A stretch of DNA of 64,000 bases, taken from NCBI RefSeq assembly GCF_000308515.1, contig NZ_BAFV01000123.1:1-64000 (forward strand), read 5' to 3'. The notes beneath the pieces were generated by a model. That model had not been told where the DNA came from and searched no databases. It worked only from the letters and a program-made list of their open reading frames with translations. The position numbers were made by a program, and so were the translations under genes. Within the stretch, counting starts at the first letter, position 1, and every line of letters starts with the position of its first letter. Positions 26,982 to 35,220 of the stretch are shown one piece after another. Source of the DNA: Nocardia carnea NBRC 14403. Its GTDB lineage: Bacteria; Actinomycetota; Actinomycetes; Mycobacteriales; Mycobacteriaceae.

Positions 26982-27470
26982 TCATTGCACCCGGCCGGTC
27001 TCGGTTTCGGGTTCGTCGTCGTCACCGGGGATGAAGACGTCGTTGACGTTGATATTCACCTCGACGACCTCGAGTCCGGTCATCTGCTCGATCGCGGTGA
27101 TCACATTGCGCCGCACCAGCCGGGCGACCTCGGCGATCGCGACCCCGTACTCGACGACGATCTGCAGATCGACTGCTGCCTGGGTTTCGCCCACTTCCAC
27201 CGAGACACCTTGACCGCTACTGGCCGAGGCGCCGGGGATCCGTTCCCGCAATGCGCCGAGCGCCCGGGCGGTGCCGCCGCCGAGATCGTGCACACCGCGG
27301 ACCTCACGCGCCGCCAGCCCGGCCACCTTCTCCACGACGATATCGGCGATGGTGGTGGTGCCCTGGTCGGTCACCAGCGGGTTGGGTTTACGTGCCGTTG
27401 TTCCGGTCGCCTTGTCGGCGCCGCGGGCACCCGTATCGTTGCCGGTCTTCTCATCGGTCGGAGCGGTCAT
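26982..27470 (-). CDS. Asp23/Gls24-family protein
   Basis: 162 residues and the best match to classical Asp23 in the cluster: TTTIADIVVEKVAGLAAREV, RGVHDLGGG, VAIAEVARLVRRNVITAIEQ and LEVVEVNINVNDVFIPGDD. The N-terminal 45 residues are polar and disordered. AGGAGG lies about 7 bases before ATG 27470. It is probably the main Asp23 protein of the operon. Confidence 0.9.
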   Translation of the reverse strand: MTAPTDEKTGNDTGARGADKATGTTARKPNPLVTDQGTTTIADIVVEKVAGLAAREVRGVHDLGGGTARALGALRERIPGASASSGQGVSVEVGETQAAVDLQIVVEYGVAIAEVARLVRRNVITAIEQMTGLEVVEVNINVNDVFIPGDDDEPETETGRVQ

Positions 27471-27536
27471 CTTCTGCCTCCTGATCTCCTCGGAATTCAC
27501 AGTCTTCGTTTGTTCGACACCGGAACCGGGCGAATG

Positions 27537-27866
27537 TCACGCTCCGGCGCCGAGTTGATCGGCTCCTTCCCCGGCGACCGCTGCCGTATCGAGTTCGGTG
27601 ACCACGAGCCGTAGCTCGGCCGGCTCCCATCGGGTGCCGGTCAGCACCGCGCGGACGGCTTCCCCGGCCCGTTTCAGCAGCGGCGGCAGTGGCAGTGCTG
27701 CGGATACGAGGCGTATCTCGACCACCTCCGCGCCGAGATCGACGGCGTATTTCCGGGTGTCCCAAGGCCAGGACTCCTTATCGCCGATGAGGGGCGCGGC
27801 CGGCCGGAGGCCGGGCACACTCTCCAGCGCGCCGAGGATGCGGTCGATGATCTGCTCGTCGGCCAT
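27537..27866 (-). CDS. Small Asp23-operon protein, unknown fold
   Basis: 109 residues. It has no membrane segment. Alternating hydrophobic residues (VDLGAEVVEIRLVSAALPLP and PAELRLVVTELDTAAVAGEG) recall a diverged Asp23-type beta-alpha unit. It overlaps the next upstream gene by one base (TGATG). I do not recognise a named family. Confidence 0.6.
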   Translation of the reverse strand: MADEQIIDRILGALESVPGLRPAAPLIGDKESWPWDTRKYAVDLGAEVVEIRLVSAALPLPPLLKRAGEAVRAVLTGTRWEPAELRLVVTELDTAAVAGEGADQLGAGA

Positions 27867-28234
27867 CACAGCTCCGGTTCGATATCGAGGATGTGCACGC
27901 AGACCGCGTCCACCGGTTGTCCGGTGTGCTCGTCCACTTCCCGGGCCACGTGTTCCTGTACCGCGCGGCCGACCTCGGCGGCCGGCCCGTTCGACCGGAC
28001 GGCGATATCGACGTGCACGATGAGGCCCGCGCCGGTAACCCGCACGCGCACACCTTCGGTGGGGGCGGGATCGGCATCGGTCCAGCGCTGCCTGCCCGCA
28101 CGAGTGAGTACGGCCAGCAGGCCGCGCACACCCGGTTCCAGCCGCGCGACACCCGGCGTGCCGGCGGCGGCACGGGCGGCGACCGCGGCGATCACCGGAG
28201 GTGCCACGACCATCGAGAGCTTGCCGCCGGTCAT
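27866..28234 (-). CDS. Asp23-like protein
   Basis: 122 residues with MVVAPPVIAAVAARAAAGTP, GLIVHVDIAVRSNGPAAEVG and VDAVCVHILDIEPEL, the two-strand, one-helix order of Asp23 proteins. It overlaps both neighbours by a few bases, so it is translated as part of the operon. Confidence 0.75.
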   Translation of the reverse strand: MTGGKLSMVVAPPVIAAVAARAAAGTPGVARLEPGVRGLLAVLTRAGRQRWTDADPAPTEGVRVRVTGAGLIVHVDIAVRSNGPAAEVGRAVQEHVAREVDEHTGQPVDAVCVHILDIEPEL

Positions 28235-28839
28235 TTCGGCCCCTCCGATCCGTCCGGTCCGGCCTCGGCGGGCAGCTCGTAGAGATCACCCACGTGGATA
28301 TCGAGTCTGCGCAACGTCGTTCCGATGCGGTCGGGTAGCGCCGCGGCGACCCGGGCGCGTACGTCCGGCAGCACCTCGTCCAGCGTGACCGGACCGAACG
28401 GCACGGCGATCGTCAGCTCCACATCCACCGGCCCCGGGCCACCGGATTCGGCCGGGGCCTGCCGTACCCGGCAATTCCGTGCCCGGATACCGGGCACGGA
28501 ATCGGCCGCATACCGCACGATCACCGCTATCGCCTGCTCGCTCACCTCGATCTCGCCGGTATGTGGGGTCGGTAGCTCCAGCATCCGCCCCCGCCGCGCG
28601 TCGGCGCGTACGGCCGACATGATGCGTCCGAGCAGGTCCGGTGGGGGTTCTTCGGGTTCGTCGATCAGCTCCCGGGTCGCCGCCCGCAGTGCCAGCAGGC
28701 TTTCCCGGGCGGCCCGGCAGTGCGGGCAGGCCGCTTCGTGCGCGTCGGAGTCCCCTTCGTCGAGGTGCTGCCACACCTGCTCCAGGTCCCGCCCGCACGG
28801 CAGGAGATGGTTGCGTTCGGTTGTTTCGTTCACCGCCAT
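28231..28839 (-). CDS. Zinc-finger/Asp23 fusion, candidate anti-sigma factor
   Basis: 202 residues. The N-terminus holds a ZAS-like metal motif: LLPCGRDLEQ, DAHEAACPHC and a following helix, the H-x3-C-x2-C arrangement of anti-sigma factors. After a Pro/Glu linker comes a full Asp23 domain (VSEQAIAVIVRYAADSVPGI, VELTIAVPFGPV, LRRLDIHVGDLYE). It overlaps the ECF sigma gene, the usual place for an anti-sigma factor. ATG 28839 was chosen; GTG 28833 with a GTGA overlap is equally possible. Sigma binding is inferred from the motif and position. Confidence 0.75.
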   Translation of the reverse strand: MAVNETTERNHLLPCGRDLEQVWQHLDEGDSDAHEAACPHCRAARESLLALRAATRELIDEPEEPPPDLLGRIMSAVRADARRGRMLELPTPHTGEIEVSEQAIAVIVRYAADSVPGIRARNCRVRQAPAESGGPGPVDVELTIAVPFGPVTLDEVLPDVRARVAAALPDRIGTTLRRLDIHVGDLYELPAEAGPDGSEGPK

Positions 28840-29396
28840 GGCGTCATCACCTCGGACAATTGGGCGCGCGCCCGCGCGATACGTCCGCGGACTGCCGTGC
28901 TGCTCACTCCGATGATCGACGCGATCTCGTCGTAGGCGAGTCCGTCCACTTCCCGCAGCAGCCAGCACGCGCGTTGTTCGGGGGTCAGCTCCTGTAGCGC
29001 CGCGTTCAGGGCGGCGAGTTGCGTGCTCACCTGTACCGCGTGCTCGGGCTGGGTATCCGTGCGCGCCGATTCGGTGGCTTCGGGGTCGAGTTCGGCGTGG
29101 GGCCGCCGGGTGCGGATCACGTTCAGGCAGCGGTTGGTCGTCATCCGGTACATCCAGCCGACGAATGCGGCGTCGTCGGCGAGCTGATTCAAATGCCGCC
29201 ATGCCTTCAGGAAAACCTCCTGGACCACGTCTTCGGCCTCACCACGATCGGCCAGCATCTTCGAAGCCAGCCGGAACATCCGGGCCTGATAGCGCACCAC
29301 CAAGACCTCGTAGGCGCGGACGTCGCCGTCGCGGGCCCGGCTCACCAGGGTGGCGTCGTCGGGACCTGCCTCCGGTGCCGATTCGATCGTGGTCAT
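28830..29396 (-). CDS. ECF RNA polymerase sigma factor
   Basis: 188 residues with region 2 (YEVLVVRYQARMFRLASKML, DVVQEVFLKAWRHL, FVGWMYRMTTNRCLNVIRTR) and region 4 (LQELTPEQRACWLLREVDGL, YDEIASIIGVSSTAVRGRIA). ATG 29396 follows GGAGGAGGTGAG, so ATG 29417 is less likely. It is the first gene of the Asp23 operon and probably controls it, as sigma/anti-sigma pairs usually autoregulate. Confidence 0.92.
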   Translation of the reverse strand: MTTIESAPEAGPDDATLVSRARDGDVRAYEVLVVRYQARMFRLASKMLADRGEAEDVVQEVFLKAWRHLNQLADDAAFVGWMYRMTTNRCLNVIRTRRPHAELDPEATESARTDTQPEHAVQVSTQLAALNAALQELTPEQRACWLLREVDGLAYDEIASIIGVSSTAVRGRIARARAQLSEVMTPWR

Positions 29397-29603
29397 CTCA
29401 CCTCCTCCACCGCTCATGGGTAGGACACCGCGGGCGGGAGATCGTCACGCCGATTGCCGAAGAATTTTCGTGGTGTGGCCGAGAGCAGGACGGATGCGCC
29501 GTGTGACCGTTGTCACCCGGCCTGCCCCGTGCGGTTCACCGGTCGACCGGGTCGTTATGACCGAGCGCTCTCGGATAACGGAACGACACGGAAGGCTTTG
29601 CCC

Positions 29604-29834
29604 ATGGATCACCGAAATGTCCCGAGTGCCCGACATCCGGCGCCCCGGTATCACCGGACCGTCCGGATCGCCGGGATGGAATGGGTGACCGCACTGCTGG
29701 CCCTGGCCATGTGCCTGCTGTTCGCCACGGGAATCGCCATGCTGACGCATTCACTGGTGACCACGGCCGCCGCCACGGCCGGTATCGGCGTGGGGCTGGT
29801 GGCAGTGTCGAGGATCCTGCGGGCGGGGCGATAA
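29604..29834 (+). CDS. Small membrane protein
   Basis: 76 residues with two hydrophobic segments, WVTALLALAMCLLFATGIAM and LVTTAAATAGIGVGLVAVSR, and a His/Pro-rich N-terminus. ATG 29604 has GGAAGG upstream. It is divergent from the ECF sigma gene, so the 29397-29603 interval probably holds both promoters. Function is unknown; co-control with the envelope operon is an inference. Confidence 0.6.
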   Translation: MDHRNVPSARHPAPRYHRTVRIAGMEWVTALLALAMCLLFATGIAMLTHSLVTTAAATAGIGVGLVAVSRILRAGR

Positions 29835-30044
29835 CGGTCCGGCCGCTGTGAACTGACAAGGTCGCAGCCATCGTCACTCCTCGCGTCGGTGAAATCGGCA
29901 CGGCCCGGTGTCGACGGGCGCACGGAACGCTACGGTCCGGGGTCGCGGTGGGTCTTCACACGTTTCGGATGAGAACTGCGGCCGAGTGGGGGTATCACAC
30001 GTAGCGCTGCAGTGCCGGATGCCGGTCCGGCGTTCGGCGGGGGT

Positions 30045-30650
30045 TCAGGGGCGCGGTGCCGTCGCCCGGATACCGGCGAGCACCACGGCGACGATGCGCT
30101 CCGCATCCGCGCGAGTGAACGGGCGCATACCGCGGTCGACGATGAGGTGCACCGGGCCGGAGATCATCTCGCCCAGGAAGGAACTGTCCACCGGTGGGAG
30201 TTCGCCGCGGTCGACGGCGGTGTCGATACGTCGCCGCAATGCGGCCACCCGCTGATCGAGGACTTTGGTGAGTGCTTCGACGGTCGAGTTCTGGCGGGCG
30301 GGCTGGACGGCCTGTGCGAGGGTCCGGCCGAACGGCGTCTCGAGGCCGCCGGCGAGTGCCAGCGCGAAGTCCACCAGATCGCGATCGATATCGCCGGTAT
30401 CGGCGACCGAGGCGAGATTTTCGGCGTAGCGCAGCAGGGCTTCGACGACCAGCTCTTCGCGATCGGGCCAGTTGCGGTAGACGCTGGTCTTGTTCACACC
30501 GGCGAGTTCGGCGACCTCTTCGTACCGGAAGCCGGCGATACCGTCGCGCGCGACGAGTTCGGCGGTCGCGGCGAGGATCTGCGCGCGCACCCGGGCGTTG
30601 CGGCCGCCGGGGCGCCGTGTGGGCGGCCGGTCGGCGGTCGGTTCGGCCAT
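30045..30650 (-). CDS. TetR-family regulator
   Basis: 201 residues. The N-terminal helix-turn-helix reads ARDGIAGFRYEEVAELAGVN followed by KTSVYRNWPDREELV, a standard TetR DNA-binding domain. The C-terminal ligand domain is all-helical. It is divergent from a flavin monooxygenase gene, with a palindromic site in the gap. It probably represses that gene until a small molecule binds. Confidence 0.9.
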   Translation of the reverse strand: MAEPTADRPPTRRPGGRNARVRAQILAATAELVARDGIAGFRYEEVAELAGVNKTSVYRNWPDREELVVEALLRYAENLASVADTGDIDRDLVDFALALAGGLETPFGRTLAQAVQPARQNSTVEALTKVLDQRVAALRRRIDTAVDRGELPPVDSSFLGEMISGPVHLIVDRGMRPFTRADAERIVAVVLAGIRATAPRP

Positions 30651-30727
30651 CGCTCACCTCATGTTCTCTGCTCGGGTGCCGATTGTCGCCAGGTGCGGCG
30701 TTGCGGTGCAAGCCGATCGTAGCTACT

Positions 30728-30754
30728 CTAAAAGCAACAGATTGTTTCTTTTAG
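30728..30754. promoter_or_regulatory. Likely TetR operator
   Basis: CTAAAAG and CTTTTAG form outer arms and AACA / TGTT form inner arms around GAT. This AT-rich 27-bp imperfect palindrome stands out in GC-rich DNA and lies between the divergent TetR and monooxygenase genes. Confidence 0.75.
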
Positions 30755-30852
30755 TGGGGTCGTTGCGAAACGCCCCGCCGAACTGCCCTGTGGGCTCGCC
30801 GCGCGAACTGCCGTCGATTCGCCACCCACCTCAGCAAACCTGGAGCGCACAC

Positions 30853-31965
30853 GTGAACATCCTCGTCTCCGGAGCCGGTATCGCCGGGCTCGCCTGCGCA
30901 CTCGAGCTCGGCGTCCGCGGCCACGACATCACCGTCGTCGAATATGCCCGCGAGCTCCGGCTCACCGGTACGCCCATCGATATCCGCGGCGATGCGATCG
31001 AGGTCGCGGACACGATGGGACTGCTCGCACAGATTCGCGAGCGGCGGGTCCGGATGTCGGAACTCACCCGGTTCGTCGACAGCCGGGGCGAACCGATCGC
31101 GCGGATCCCGCTGGCGGAGATCAACGACTCCGACGACGATATCGAGCTTCTCCGTGCGGACCTGGTCCGAATTCTCGCCGATGCGCTGCCCGATACTGCG
31201 GTGATCCGGTTCGGCGAATCGATCGAAACGCTCACCCCCGGGGACGAGGGTGTCGCGGTGGGTTTCGCATCGGGCCGCACTGGACGATACGACCTGGTGA
31301 TCGGCGCCGACGGCCAGTATTCCGCGGTACGCAGGCTGGTGTTCGGTCCCGAGGACGACTACCTCCGGCATCTCGGCGTCTACTTCGCCCTCGCCGATCT
31401 TCCCGGCGAGGCGCACAGCGAAAACACCAACTCGATCTACAACGTCCCGGGCCGCATGGCGGGAGTATTCCGGTATCAGGGCAAGGCCGTGGCGAACTTC
31501 CAATTCCGCTCGGAACCGATCGACTACGACCACCACGACCCGGCCGCCCAGAAGAAGATCCTGCTCGATGCCTTCGCGGGCCACCGGTCGTGGCGGATCC
31601 CGGAGCTGCTCGATGCGGCCTGCGCCGACCCCGCTTTCTATTTCACCGCCGCGAGCCAGATCCACCTGCCGTCCTGGCATCGCGGCCGTGTCGTCCTCGT
31701 CGGCGATGCGGGGTACAGCCCGGCCTATCTGTCCGGCCGCGGCACCTCACTCGCGCTCACCGGCGCCCGCTTCCTCGCCGAAGAACTCGAACGGGGTGGT
31801 GAGCACACCACCGCGTTCGCGCGGTACGAAGCCCGGCAGCGTCCCTATGTCACCTTCGCGCAGGACCGTGTCGGCAGTGGTCGCGACCGAATAGTGCCGC
31901 CCACCTGGGCGGCCATCGCCGCCCGGAACAAGGCGCTGCAAACGCCCGGCGCCGGCGCGTACTGA
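30853..31965 (+). CDS. FAD-dependent monooxygenase
   Basis: 370 residues in the TetX/p-hydroxybenzoate hydroxylase group. The N-terminal Rossmann motif is LVSGAGIAGLACALELG, the middle motif LVIGADGQYSAVR, and the second FAD motif GRVVLVGDAGYSPAYLSGRG. GTG 30853 has GGAG 7 bases upstream. It is followed by an MFS exporter gene in the same direction and controlled by the divergent TetR gene. Such units often modify and export an aromatic or antibiotic. The substrate is unknown. Confidence 0.88.
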   Translation: MNILVSGAGIAGLACALELGVRGHDITVVEYARELRLTGTPIDIRGDAIEVADTMGLLAQIRERRVRMSELTRFVDSRGEPIARIPLAEINDSDDDIELLRADLVRILADALPDTAVIRFGESIETLTPGDEGVAVGFASGRTGRYDLVIGADGQYSAVRRLVFGPEDDYLRHLGVYFALADLPGEAHSENTNSIYNVPGRMAGVFRYQGKAVANFQFRSEPIDYDHHDPAAQKKILLDAFAGHRSWRIPELLDAACADPAFYFTAASQIHLPSWHRGRVVLVGDAGYSPAYLSGRGTSLALTGARFLAEELERGGEHTTAFARYEARQRPYVTFAQDRVGSGRDRIVPPTWAAIAARNKALQTPGAGAY

Positions 31966-32062
31966 ACCCCGCAATGTGCCGGCTCCCGGAAAACATCCTG
32001 TCCCATGACCCGCAGTGGCACTGCTCGCCCCGACTGCACCCCAACGCGCTGAGAGATGCACA

Positions 32063-33532
32063 GTGACAGACACTTTGGATAACGCCGTCCGCGGCGGGCG
32101 AGAGCACCGCTGGAGTACGCGGCTCGTCCTCTGGGCGGCCGTGCTCACTCTCGCCAACGTCCTGGCCGATGTGGCCGTGGGCTCGCCGATGATGGTCCTG
32201 CCCCAGTTGCTGGAGCATTTCGACACCGGTCAGGCCGCGTGGCTGAACGCGAGTGCGATGCTCGCCGGGGCGATCTGGTCGCCGCTGCTCGCGAAGAGTT
32301 CCGATATCTTCGGAAAGCGCCGGGTACTCATCGGCACGCTGCTCCTGGCCTGCGCCGGGGCGCTGATCTGCCTTGTCGCCCCGAATATCTGGATATTTCT
32401 CATCGGGCGCTTCCTGCAAGGTGCCGCATTCGCCGCGGTGTTCTTGACCGTGGCACTCACCCGCGAGATCTGCACCCCACGAGTGGCGATGGCCGTGGTC
32501 GGGCTCGTGACCTCCGGTTCGTCGGTCGTCGGGATCCTCGAACCGTTCCTGATGCAGCCGGTCATCGATGCGTTCGGCTACCGGAGCGTATTCGTCACCG
32601 CGGCGCTGCTCGCCGCCGCCGCGGCGCTCAGCGTGCGAACCGTCATCCCGGAATCGCCGATCCGGGGCACCGGACGGATCGACCTGGTCGGCGCGCTCCT
32701 GCTCGGTGGCGGCCTCGGCGCGGTGCTCGCCTACATCAGCCTCGGGCGAGACCTCGGCTGGCTGTCCGCAGGCATGATCGCGCTGCTCGCCGCCGGTGCC
32801 GCCGCACTGGCGGGCTGGGCGCATCTCGCGCTGCGGGCCGACGATCCGCTCATCGATATCCGGGCGCTCAGCCGCCCGATCCTGCTGACATTGCTGGCCG
32901 TGGTGCTGGCAGCGGGGTCTTTCCGGAGCATGCTGCAACTGACCAGCCTCATCGCCCAGGTGCCGCCCGGTCTCGGGCTCGGTTACGGGCTGGGTGACGG
33001 CGAGACGGTCGCAGTGCTGCTCGCCACCCCCAACCTCGGCATCGTGATCGGCGGTATAGGCGCTGGATGGCTGGCGGGCCGGTTCGGTCCCGCGCTGCCC
33101 CTGGCCGGCGGTATCGCTGTCGGAGCACTGGCGACCTTCGCGATGCTGGCAGGCGTATCGGTGCTTCCACTGGCAATCGCCTGCGGTGCCATGGTCGGCA
33201 TCGCCGCCGGCGCGATCGGCGCCTCCGGATACAACCTGGCGACCGGGATCGCCGCGCCCGAGCGGCACGGCACGTTTGCCGGACTGGTATCGGTGATGAT
33301 GGCGCTCGGCTCGGTCGTCTTCAGCTTCGCCGGCAACGCAGTGCTCGAGGCGACCCGGGTTCCCGGGATCACGGCGGACGGTGCCCCGGTGAGCACGGCA
33401 ACCGGCGTGCACCTCTACGTCGCGATGGCGGGCGTGCTCTTCGTCCTGGCTGCCGTACCCGCAATCATGCTGGTACGCAGCCGGACTGCCGCGCCGGTAA
33501 CGGAAACCCCCACACAGAGCAGTCCCCGGTAG
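32063..33532 (+). CDS. MFS transporter, 14-helix type
   Basis: 489 residues with about 14 hydrophobic segments. MFS landmarks: WLNASAMLAGAIWSPLLAKS and the loop 2-3 motif SDIFGKRRVLIGT, then LIGRFLQGAAFAAVF. This is the layout of EmrB/QacA drug exporters driven by the proton gradient. GTG 32063 has GAGAG upstream. It lies 97 bases after the monooxygenase gene and is probably in its operon. Confidence 0.87.
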   Translation: MTDTLDNAVRGGREHRWSTRLVLWAAVLTLANVLADVAVGSPMMVLPQLLEHFDTGQAAWLNASAMLAGAIWSPLLAKSSDIFGKRRVLIGTLLLACAGALICLVAPNIWIFLIGRFLQGAAFAAVFLTVALTREICTPRVAMAVVGLVTSGSSVVGILEPFLMQPVIDAFGYRSVFVTAALLAAAAALSVRTVIPESPIRGTGRIDLVGALLLGGGLGAVLAYISLGRDLGWLSAGMIALLAAGAAALAGWAHLALRADDPLIDIRALSRPILLTLLAVVLAAGSFRSMLQLTSLIAQVPPGLGLGYGLGDGETVAVLLATPNLGIVIGGIGAGWLAGRFGPALPLAGGIAVGALATFAMLAGVSVLPLAIACGAMVGIAAGAIGASGYNLATGIAAPERHGTFAGLVSVMMALGSVVFSFAGNAVLEATRVPGITADGAPVSTATGVHLYVAMAGVLFVLAAVPAIMLVRSRTAAPVTETPTQSSPR

Positions 33533-33773
33533 TCTCCATCGGATTCCCGAACCTCAGTCGTCGCTGACTGTTCCGGATTCCGATTGGCTTGCCGGGGGCC
33601 TGGCCGGACCTTCGAGGGATGTCACCGCGATTCTCCGAACGTCTTCGTCGAACCCGTCACATTCTTCGTTGTTCCGGTGTATCTCCAGTCTCCTCCGTAT
33701 CGGCCGCCAGTCAAGACCTGCACCGCAGGTAGTGGCACTGTTCTGCCCCGGCCGGGGGTGGATACGCGATATG

Positions 33774-34421
33774 TCAGCGCAGTGCCGCGGTGGCAGCGCT
33801 GTACATGGTTGTCTTGATGGCGGCCAGTGTTCCGGGGTTCTTGCCGAGCAGGGGAGTGAGCCGGTCCACGGCGCTGGTGAGGACATCGGCTTCGGCGGCG
33901 GTGGCGTCGACGAGTCCGGCGGCCAGGGCCTCCTGGCCGCCGAAGCGGTGGCCGGTGGTCATGGCGGTCACCGCGGTCTGGGGGCTGAGTTTGGCCTGGA
34001 TGAGCGCGGCCATACCGGGGGTGAAGGGGATATTGATATCGACTTCGGGGAAACAGTAGTAGCCGCGGTCGTCGCGCATGACGCGGTAATCGTGGGCGAT
34101 GGCCAGCATGGCGCCGGCGCCGAACGCGTGGCCGTTGACGGCGGTGACGGTGGGCAGGGGGAAAGTGAGAATTCGGGCGAACAGTTCCTGGACGCGGGCG
34201 ACATACCATTCGGTGCGGTCGCCGTTGGCCATCAGCCAGTCCAGGTCCAGGCCGTTGGAGTAGAACTTCCCGCTCCCGGTGGTGATCAGGCCCTGGGCAT
34301 CACTTTCGACGGTGTCGAGGTGAGCGTTGACCGCGTCGAGCCAGTCCGGTGCAAAGCGGTTCTCGTCGTCGCCGAGGGTCAGTACGGCGATTTTGTCCTG
34401 GTAGTGCAGGGTCGTGGCCAT
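33774..34421 (-). CDS. Enoyl-CoA hydratase/isomerase-family protein
   Basis: 215 residues. Crotonase landmarks: IAVLTLGDDENRFAPDWLDA, GSGKFYSNGLDLDWL for the CoA pocket and oxyanion hole, and PTVTAVNGHAFGAGAMLAIA. The catalytic glutamates of true hydratases are not evident, so an isomerase or other crotonase-fold reaction is possible. ATG 34421 with AAAGG upstream is preferred to 34436. It follows a TetR gene by 11 bases and is probably regulated by it. Confidence 0.85.
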   Translation of the reverse strand: MATTLHYQDKIAVLTLGDDENRFAPDWLDAVNAHLDTVESDAQGLITTGSGKFYSNGLDLDWLMANGDRTEWYVARVQELFARILTFPLPTVTAVNGHAFGAGAMLAIAHDYRVMRDDRGYYCFPEVDINIPFTPGMAALIQAKLSPQTAVTAMTTGHRFGGQEALAAGLVDATAAEADVLTSAVDRLTPLLGKNPGTLAAIKTTMYSAATAALR

Positions 34422-34432
34422 GGGGTTGCCTT

Positions 34433-35080
34433 TCACTTCGTCGTGGTCGGGGTGGTGTCGCGGCGGGGCAGCAGGGGTTCCGCAAGAATCGCGCGGACTG
34501 CGGCTGCCAGGCGGCGGCGTACTGCGGGATCGGGTTTTCGTCGACCGCGTAGCAATAGTGCGGTGGGAAGCTCCACCACGCAGTCGCGGATGACGGTGAC
34601 GGCTTCGCGGTCGGCTCGGTCGAATACGCCGCGTGCCAATGCGGTGAACAGTTCGCTCAGGGATAGATCGAGCCGGCGCATCTCCCCGGCGATATCGTCG
34701 GGGATCTCGCCGGAACCGAGCAATTCCTGCCGGGGCACGATCAGCAGGAAATGTCCCGAAACCGGTTGCCGCAACAAGAATTCGGCCGGGGCGTCAGCTG
34801 CCGCGACGACCGCGTCGACGACATTCTCGGAGGACGCCCCCGCAGCCAGTGCGCGGTCGACCGCCACCCGCTGCACATCGAGGAATCGCTGTGCAGCACG
34901 CAACCAGACCCGGCCCATCAGGCCGGGGCGCGAGCCGAACGCGTGATAGATCGCCCCATTGGATACCGAGGTGGCCTCGGACAGTGCCCGGACGGTGACC
35001 GCGGCAGGACCGGAATCCACGGCCATCCGCTCGGCGGCATCCAGTAACTGCTCGAGGTCGTGTGTTCGGGGGCGGGGCAC
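34433..35080 (-). CDS. TetR-family regulator
   Basis: 215 residues from GTG 35080. The helix-turn-helix is VTVRALSEATSVSNGAIYHA followed by FGSRPGLMGRVW. A palindrome (35091-35112) sits just upstream, so this protein probably represses its own operon with the crotonase gene. An upstream GTG at 35101 would lie inside the palindrome. No ribosome-binding site is visible, so the transcript may be leaderless. Confidence 0.85.
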   Translation of the reverse strand: MPRPRTHDLEQLLDAAERMAVDSGPAAVTVRALSEATSVSNGAIYHAFGSRPGLMGRVWLRAAQRFLDVQRVAVDRALAAGASSENVVDAVVAAADAPAEFLLRQPVSGHFLLIVPRQELLGSGEIPDDIAGEMRRLDLSLSELFTALARGVFDRADREAVTVIRDCVVELPTALLLRGRRKPDPAVRRRLAAAVRAILAEPLLPRRDTTPTTTK

Positions 35081-35090
35081 GATCGCAGCA

Positions 35091-35112
35091 TAACAGAGCA
35101 CCTGCTCTGTAA
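35091..35112. promoter_or_regulatory. Likely TetR operator
   Basis: TAACAGAGCA and TGCTCTGTAA are inverted arms with one mismatch around CC. It lies immediately upstream of the TetR start codon. Confidence 0.75.
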
Positions 35113-35220
35113 CTGGGTCATGGATGCACTGCGGATGCCTTACCGCACGGAAAAGGGTGTTTCGCTCGGCTCGGGGTATAGCTGGTCGCGTCGGTGACCA
35201 CGAAGGCCGGAAGCTGTCGA

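Noticed and set aside
31850..33412. A 520-codon minus-strand open frame
   Set aside because: Antisense shadow of the MFS transporter gene, with low-complexity charged sequence and no start signal.
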